The position numbers and the translations under genes are program-made. A model generated the notes under the pieces. It searched no databases, had not been told where the DNA came from, and was given only the letters and a program-made list of their open reading frames with translations. This document shows, piece after piece, positions 58,055 through 64,000 of a stretch of DNA of 64,000 bases (within the stretch, counting starts at the first letter, position 1; each line of letters begins with the position of its first letter). Origin of the DNA: Akanthomyces muscarius (Eukaryota > Ascomycota > Sordariomycetes > Hypocreales > Cordycipitaceae); contig NC_079241.1 of assembly GCF_028009165.1 (NCBI RefSeq), forward strand, positions 3,534,001-3,598,000. Reading direction: 5' to 3'.

Positions 58055-58918
58055 ATGGAAGCCGTTCTCTCTTCGCAAGAATTCGGCGACGGCCTCCCCA
58101 TCTTAATCATACATGGATGGGAGCTGTCAGGCCGAGCCGACCAGGCCGACTTTGAGCCCGTCTTTGCCAAGCTGGCCGGACTGCGTCGAATTTACGTAGA
58201 TCTCCCCGGCATGGGCAGTACGCCAGGAAATAATGTCCAGCATCTCGACGGCATATTCGATCATATCGTGCAATTCATCGACGTCCGCCTCGCCAAGTCG
58301 CGATTTCTAGTCGTGGGCTCATCATGCGGTGGCTACCTCGCACGCGCCGTCGCCCAAAAGTACGCCGATCAAGTCGATGGGCTACTTTTGCGTGTACCTC
58401 TCATTGAGCCCAAGGACAGCAGACGAGATCTTGATCCCATCACGCCGCTGGTGGAAGACGCGCAGCTCATGTCGACCGTCTCGGACAGCGACAGGAGCCT
58501 CCTCGGAGACCTCGTCATTCAGACGTCTGCCTACATAAGCGCTTTGAAGAACAAGATTCTCAACGTATATCATCCGGCGGAGGCGGCCTCTGACAGTAAA
58601 GTGTTGAGCTTCATCCGAGATGATCCCGAGCGCTACCAGCTATCCTGGTCGCTGGATGACCCCAGCGCCAAGTTTCTGGCGCCCACACTGATTCTGTGCG
58701 GGCGGCACGATGACAGCGTTGGCTACCGAGATAGTTTGCGTCTTTTGGAGCTGTACCCACGATCAACATATGCGGTGTTGGATCGTGCGACGCACGCCCT
58801 GCCCGTTGATGAGACGGGTGTGTTTGAGGCTCTGGTGGGAGACTGGATAAAACGAGTGCACGAATGGCGGGACAACATGACAAGGGCAGCAAGAAGCTGC
58901 CAACAGTCACAAAACTGA
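58055..58918 (+). CDS. Alpha/beta hydrolase
   Basis: Single exon, 287 aa, soluble. It has the alpha/beta hydrolase fold with the oxyanion HGW (20-22), nucleophile elbow VGSSCGG (Ser about 90), acidic residue in LILCGRHDDSVGYRD, and the catalytic His in DRATHALPVDE. A cap region lies between about 125 and 195. The substrate is not predictable; this fold includes esterases, amidases and C-C hydrolases. It follows the 5-oxoprolinase gene in the same direction about 520 bp away, so it may belong to the same pathway, but proximity is the only evidence. The start at 58055 has a good context (AAAACCATGGAA). Confidence 0.87.
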   Translation: MEAVLSSQEFGDGLPILIIHGWELSGRADQADFEPVFAKLAGLRRIYVDLPGMGSTPGNNVQHLDGIFDHIVQFIDVRLAKSRFLVVGSSCGGYLARAVAQKYADQVDGLLLRVPLIEPKDSRRDLDPITPLVEDAQLMSTVSDSDRSLLGDLVIQTSAYISALKNKILNVYHPAEAASDSKVLSFIRDDPERYQLSWSLDDPSAKFLAPTLILCGRHDDSVGYRDSLRLLELYPRSTYAVLDRATHALPVDETGVFEALVGDWIKRVHEWRDNMTRAARSCQQSQN

Positions 58919-59944
58919 CCGAAAGGATATAAGCACAGGCAATTTAGCGTATATACACTACGAAAGTTGTGTCGTTAACACAGTGCATGTCACTGTCCGA
59001 TGCAGTACAGTATTGCAGATTTAAGCAGGTTGATGAACGTTTTAGTAAAAAGGCACCCGGCGACAGATGGGCGCATCTCTCATGGCTATCAAGGTTCGTG
59101 AGAAGAGAATAGATGCAACCGTTTCACTGAACACAAATGCGGCGGCGTTTTGGCCAAACAGCCAGAAGTTAGCTCACGGGTGCAAGACCGCCATTACATG
59201 TCCCTGAGTGTACTCTTCCCAAGAAAGTGGTTGGAATTTACTACACAAGTACAGTGCGTTTCTTTCAATTCACTCACATGAAAAACTTGCATTCCAGTAA
59301 AACTGTGACCACTACAGCAAAATCTATTGCTAGGCAAAGTGTCAAGTGCGTCTTGTTTTGTCCATTGCGGTGCGGTGGTCTGTCTTACCCTCTCGATTCC
59401 CCCACGTCAGCTGTGAGCGTGGGAAACGCTTCAAGAGGTATTGATTGTGGAATCTGACCGTATGTCCGATCCTCCGGTCCATGACTGGAGAGGGCCGGGA
59501 TACGTGGCCATGTAGTGACGACGGATGAGACGTCGAACACAATGAAAGCGCCTTGGGCGATGAGGGCGTTGAGGGCGATGAGGGCGTTGAGGGCGATGAG
59601 GGCGATAAGGGCGATGAAGGTGATGAAGGCGATGGAGGCAAGGATATCTAGCTGCTCGGTAACTCACCATTTAATAGTAAGCCAGAAGCTCACCCCGGCA
59701 ATATTTTTGTTTCAAAGAAAGAACACAACCATTCATCGGTAGTCAAGGGCACTGTATGCGTGCAAAGGGCTGTACCGTGATAGTGGAGACCTCACTGAAG
59801 CTGTGCTGGCGAGAGCTCGGGCTCGCCCTGAAGCTGCGCGACAACCTTGTAGCACACATCACTCCACGTATAAACAGTGTGTTTGTCCAAAGCCGTACAG
59901 CGCCGTAGGCTAATTTCCTTTCGAATCTTGCATACAAGGTCGAG
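58919..59944. other. Intergenic with a 9-bp minisatellite
   Basis: No gene seen. It contains a 9-bp tandem repeat at 59555-59635. Proline/serine-rich minus-strand frames across the repeat are products of the repeat. Confidence 0.5.
59555..59635. repeat. 9-bp minisatellite, about nine units
   Basis: Units of GGGCGATGA alternating with GGGCGTTGA, degrading at the right end to AGGTGATGA and AGGCGATGG. It lies in non-coding DNA about 310 bp before the LCMT1 start. Confidence 0.9.
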
Positions 59945-61092
59945 ATGTCTGCGCCCTCAATACCGAACCTTCTCTCGTTGCGAGGCGGTCGCGGAGGACG
60001 AGGCGGCGCCCTTCGCTCACGTCGAGGCGGCGGTCCAGGCACTACTGGCGCCTATCACGACTCGACGATTCAAGGCACAGACACGGACGCCGCTGTGTCG
60101 CGGCTCAGTGCCGTTGACGCCGGCTACCTAGAGGATCCTTATGCGGCATTTTTTGTTTCGCGGATGGATGGCCCCCCGCAGAGACGGTTTCCCATCATTA
60201 ATCGAGGCACGTCTGAAGCTCAATGTGTGTGGCCTTGGGTTGAGAAGGCACAGCTAACAACGGCCCAGGCACCTATACCCGGACTTCGGCGCTGGACGGG
60301 CTCATTGAGTCGTTTCTGTCACCCGCGGCAGGAGACGCAGCCAGATCATCAGAGCGACAGATCATTTCTCTAGGGGCCGGCACAGACACTCGTCCTTTTC
60401 GCCTCTTTGCGAAAGCCGGGTGTCCCGAGCTCACATATCACGAAATCGACTTTGACGTGACGAGCCGCAAAAAGCTTCAAATTGTACAAGGAAACCCACA
60501 GCTCTCACGCTTATTAACCAACCCGTCGACGAAAAGTCCGCGGACATGGGCAGCACAACCTATACACGATAGTAGCGAGTACTACTGTCACGGCATGGAT
60601 CTACGGGAGCTCGACGGCAGCATCACAGACCCTCTAGACGGCCTTCGGACAGATATTCCGACGTTGGTACTATCAGAGTGCTGCTTGTGCTACCTCAAAA
60701 CCGAAGAGGCAGAGAGAGTCTTGCGCTACTTTACGTCGAGGATCGCCAACGCTGCCACCATCATCTACGAGCCTGTGCATCTCGACGACGCCTTTGGCAA
60801 TACCATGGTGTCCAACCTTGCAGCGCGCAATGTTCATATGCCGGGCATGGATCGCTACAGAAATGCCAAGGATCAAATACAGCGGCTGCATGATGCAGGT
60901 TTTGGCGCTGCAGAATGCAAGTCTGTCGAGGCCATTTGGGAGTCGTGGATCGACGCATCGGAAAAGGAGCGCGTGGACCAGCTGGAAGGCTTAGATGAAG
61001 TGGAAGAATGGAAACTACTTGCTGGGCATTATATTGTTGCGTGGGGAGTGAAAGGCCAAGGGCTCGGAACTCTGCTGCAGCCAAGTACATGA
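59945..61092 (+). CDS. ppm1: Leucine carboxyl methyltransferase 1 (PP2A methyltransferase)
   Basis: Two exons, 59945-60206 and 60269-61092; 361 aa. The enzyme methylates the C-terminal Leu of the PP2A catalytic subunit using S-adenosylmethionine and so guides PP2A holoenzyme assembly. Exon 1 has a Gly/Arg-rich N-terminus, then [32 protein letters not shown] and RRFPIINRG. Exon 2 continues with [12 protein letters not shown], the SAM-binding [14 protein letters not shown], and [20 protein letters not shown] with the EP motif in [10 protein letters not shown]. The junction NRG-TYTRT matches the family but requires a GC-AG intron: the donor is GAG|GCACGT, and a CTAAC branch point lies before CCCAG. 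No GT donor gives the correct frame. Confidence 0.9.
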
Positions 61093-61732
61093 ATGGCCGC
61101 TAGCACCTACATATCCATGGCACTTCGGCGCTGAAACTGCAGCTGCATCGCAAGGCAAAGAGAATTTTTAAAATAAGACAATGGAATGCAGACCAACTAG
61201 ATAATGTCTTTTACAAGTATGAAGGATGAAAAATCAATGCTTTAAGCTTTCAGCTACAGTCATAATGTCATCGTCTTATGCACCATGAGATCACGTGGGG
61301 CCACTGCGCTGCGATGGCGGCCTCGACAACGACATTGACATTGACACTTCGCATCCTCAGTCCACTACCGACAACACCGCCTCCAGTCCAGCACGGAGCC
61401 AGCCCGCCATCCCCGCGAAGCCAGCGCGATACTCTTGCGCATCGCTCGGTCCCCGACATTCGACGCTCTCTCCGGCTAGGATCCGCAGATCGCACCGCGC
61501 GCATCCGACCTCATTTCCTACGACAATCTACATCCGAGGCCGAACCTAGGCCATCCCGCGCACCGGGCATTTTCGAAAGCCCCGACATTCCTTTGAAACC
61601 CAACGACATCATTATCCCGGGCCGGCCCATCATTACTTTATTTCGAATCGCTTCCTGCCACCCAGGACACCGCTATACATTTATCCCCGTCTTGAATCTT
61701 GTCGCAGTCTGCGCCAGACGAGTCCGCCCATC
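61093..61732. other. Intergenic: LCMT1 3' end and SPT3 leader
   Basis: No gene seen; CA-rich leader before SPT3. Two overlapping frames here lack motifs. Confidence 0.45.
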
Positions 61733-63141
61733 ATGGCCGACGCCAGGGACAAGATGTACAAGTACCGCCAGGAAATCAGTCAGGTAAGCCGAGCCGGTCC
61801 TTTCGGTTGGATCCAATCGAAGCGCGGTGTGTCATTGCAAACGGGCAACGCAGGGGAGGTCGTCGGGATGCGGGGAACGAGAAGTTGGTCTGCCAGCTGG
61901 CGCAAACCGTCTGCCAGCTGCGAGGCTGCCTTGGGCGTCACGCGACGCGCAACCGACCGCATCTTCTGCCTGTTTGCTTAATTTCATATGAAACGGCATT
62001 GTTTCGCATTTTCACGAAGTCTTGTTCCTCGATTCCTTCATCTCAACATGATCAAGGCCAGTTTCGCTGCCTTTACTGCGGAAGAGATGGCCTCCTCCGT
62101 TGCCTACCCCGACTTCACACCCGCGCCCGAATCGTTTAGAAGAATGCTCCTTGACACGTTTGGACAGATGATGTACGTCTCTGGCGAGACTGGCGAGCCT
62201 TCCGTCGAAACTACAAGTATCATTGAAGACATTGTGCGACAGCAAGTCATTGAGCTGGTACGCCCTTTTCAACCCCACGCCTGTGCCGGCTTTCCTACTA
62301 ACAATCCGCCACAAAGCTGCGAAACTGCACAGAGCTCGCCTCCCGCCGCGGCTCCAAATCCATACACACAAACGACCTCATCTTCCAGATCCGCCACGAC
62401 CAGGCCAAGGTCTCGCGCCTGCGCACTTTTCTCTCCTGGAAGGACGTGCGCAAGAACATCAAGGACTCGGACGATAAGGGCGCCGACGCCGACCTCGCCG
62501 CGGGCGACGACCCCAGCAACGTCGCCGGCCCCGTCGACGAAGCCGCCAAGAAGAACAAAAAGGCCAAGGTCGGCCTGCCGTGGGAGCCGGCGTCCTTTTT
62601 CAACGTCGAGGTGCCCGAGCGCGACGACGAGGAGGACGAGGAGGAAGAGGAGATGAACCACATCACCCTGCAGCGCCTGCGCAAGGCCGACGAGCGCACC
62701 AAGGTCATGACGCGCGAGGAGTACGTGACGTGGTCCGAGTACCGCCAGGCGTCGTTTACCTGGCGCAAGGGCAAGCGCTTCCGCGAGTGGGCCGGCTTCG
62801 GCATCGTCACCGACAGCAAGCCCTCGGACGACATTGTCGACATTCTCGGCTTCCTGACGTTTGAGATGGTCCAGACGCTGACGGAAATGGCCCTCAAGGC
62901 CAAGGAGCAGGAGGACATGGCGCGCGCGCAGAGCGGCAGCGGCGACAACCACCACCAGCAGGGCACCAAGAAGCGCAAGCACCAGCACGGCCTCTTTGAT
63001 CCCCCGAGCGAGGGCCGCACGCCGATTGAGCCGCGGCACGTGCAGGAGGCGTTTCGCAGGTTCCAGCAGCGGCCCAAGAAGACGAGGGCCATGCTCAACG
63101 GTACGCGCCTCGCCCAGCACACGGCCCTCAACATCTTTTAG
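61733..63141 (+). CDS. spt3: SAGA complex subunit SPT3
   Basis: Three exons, 61733-61783, 62168-62257 and 62317-63141; 321 aa. Spt3 is the SAGA subunit that contacts TBP. The spliced N-terminus ([17 protein letters not shown] + [16 protein letters not shown] + [16 protein letters not shown]) forms the first TFIID-18/histone-fold half and continues with [31 protein letters not shown]. An acidic linker with an EDEEEEEMN run precedes the second histone fold ([23 protein letters not shown]), and [25 protein letters not shown] closes the protein. Intron 1 is 384 nt, unusually long here, but the joined sequence fits the family without extra residues. The 3' end is convergent with the last gene. Confidence 0.93.
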
Positions 63142-63419
63142 TAGCTTGTCACCGGAGGCATGGCCATGTTCGTCTTTGTGTGTTAGCATTACGCGCTCTC
63201 TTGTATTAGGAGGACCGGTTTGTCGGTTGGTTTTCTTCTTTTCTGTACGGCGCTTAGGGGAAATGGGCATGGCGTTCTACCAGGGAAAAACGGTTTAGTT
63301 TTATCACGGTTTGACGGGAATTTTGATAGCGACGAGATAAATGTACAGCGTTGATTTCTGTATACGCCACTAGACATGCCGTGCAGGCCATAAGTGATCA
63401 TGTACATGTATACGCCAAT

Positions 63420-64000
63420 TTACGGCCGTTTCTCGCTGCTGATAGTAAACGCTCTGCTGCGCACGGCAGCGTTGTTCTCTCGCATGCGCGTGCCGACGCG
63501 CTGCAAGCTAACGGGAATGTCCTCCACCTCGGCGTCGTCGTCATCGACAACGGCCGCCTCGCTGGCTCCTCCCGCGCCGCTCTCCAGGTCCTTGGCGCCC
63601 TGCAAGTGCTGCGCCGCGCGCTCCAGCAGCCGATTGTCTGGTCGCTCCGTGACCGTCGCGGCTCTCGACCGCCTCGTGCCGCCGACCATGGCCTCGACGC
63701 TGACATCTGGATAGCCGCCGCCGTCCTCGTCGTCTTCCGTCGTCGCATCTACCTGCAGCTTATGATTTGGCGCACGGCGTCCAGCTTCTGCAGACATATA
63801 GTCCTCCCCGGGTGTCGTTTCCTCAATGCCGCCGTCCCTGCGCTGCATGTAGAGTCTGTAATTCGGCGTCTCGAGCATACCGCGCCGAAACGCATTCACG
63901 CCGACGAGCAGCTTGACCAGGTCCGTCAGCTCCTCGAGGTACTCGATAATCTCCATCTGGCCCGAGGTGCTCGCGTTCCACGACAGGAACTTGCGCTTTG
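63420..64000 (-). CDS. 3' part of an unidentified gene, cut by the window edge
   Basis: The minus frame is open from the right edge to a stop at 63420-63422, about 193 codons; the start lies outside the window. It reads [42 protein letters not shown] near the edge, then [30 protein letters not shown], an acidic stretch [11 protein letters not shown], and [29 protein letters not shown] at the end. The first part looks helical and conserved; the rest is acidic and probably unstructured. I do not recognise the family. Whether introns lie beyond the edge is unknown. Confidence 0.65.
   Translation of the reverse strand, partial: KRKFLSWNASTSGQMEIIEYLEELTDLVKLLVGVNAFRRGMLETPNYRLYMQRRDGGIEETTPGEDYMSAEAGRRAPNHKLQVDATTEDDEDGGGYPDVSVEAMVGGTRRSRAATVTERPDNRLLERAAQHLQGAKDLESGAGGASEAAVVDDDDAEVEDIPVSLQRVGTRMRENNAAVRSRAFTISSEKRP

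Overview
The window is nuclear DNA from a filamentous ascomycete, most likely a Sordariomycete and probably Hypocreales. The evidence is short GT-AG introns (about 50-95 nt) with CTAAC-like branch points, a moderately GC-rich composition, and gene types typical of that group: bZIP and Zn2Cys6 regulators, a SUN-family wall protein, a Kre9/Knh1-like GPI protein, a conventional kinesin with an IAK tail, and 2EXR and DUF6914 proteins. The species cannot be named from the sequence alone. There is no CRISPR array, prokaryotic operon, rRNA or recognisable tRNA. Gene models were spliced by hand from the sequence and have no transcript support.

Layout. 0.3-9 kb is housekeeping: DBP7-type helicase, RidA-like protein, small LEA-like protein, Tvp15/COPI-associated Golgi protein, and mitochondrial elongation factor MEF2. 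9.5-14.3 kb is more accessory: bZIP factor, short-chain dehydrogenase, a DUF6914 gene with an apparent frameshift, and an APH-fold kinase. 14.2-18.9 kb has no convincing gene. 18.9-24.1 kb holds an Upc2-like Zn2Cys6 factor, a divergent actin, and a 2EXR protein. A 3.6-kb gap with one orphan exon-like frame leads to the SUN-family gene (27.7 kb), then CSN12/Thp1-like PCI protein, a GPI-anchored Ser/Thr-rich protein, a 765-aa unknown fungal protein, and a doubtful gene with an in-frame stop. 38.2-47.6 kb is housekeeping again: acetoacetyl-CoA thiolase divergent from RAD6/UBC2, kinesin-1, and a multi-pass membrane protein.

48.4-58.9 kb looks like a small catabolic cluster: Dal5-type permease, Zn2Cys6 regulator, divergently transcribed 5-oxoprolinase, and an alpha/beta hydrolase. 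The regulator/oxoprolinase promoter carries a CGG-N10-CCG inverted repeat, the spacing known for Put3-type regulators. The inferred role is uptake and opening of a 5-oxoproline- or hydantoin-like lactam under a local regulator. The window ends with LCMT1/PPM1 (which needs a GC-AG intron), SAGA subunit SPT3, and the 3' part of an unidentified gene.

Most worth a second look: the oxoprolinase cluster and its operator-like site, the divergent actin, the frameshifted DUF6914 gene, the 765-aa protein with a possible degenerate PD-(D/E)XK core, and broken peptide-like frames at 24.3 kb, 34.1 kb and 37.6 kb. I found no clearly new biological system; the cluster and the 765-aa protein come closest.
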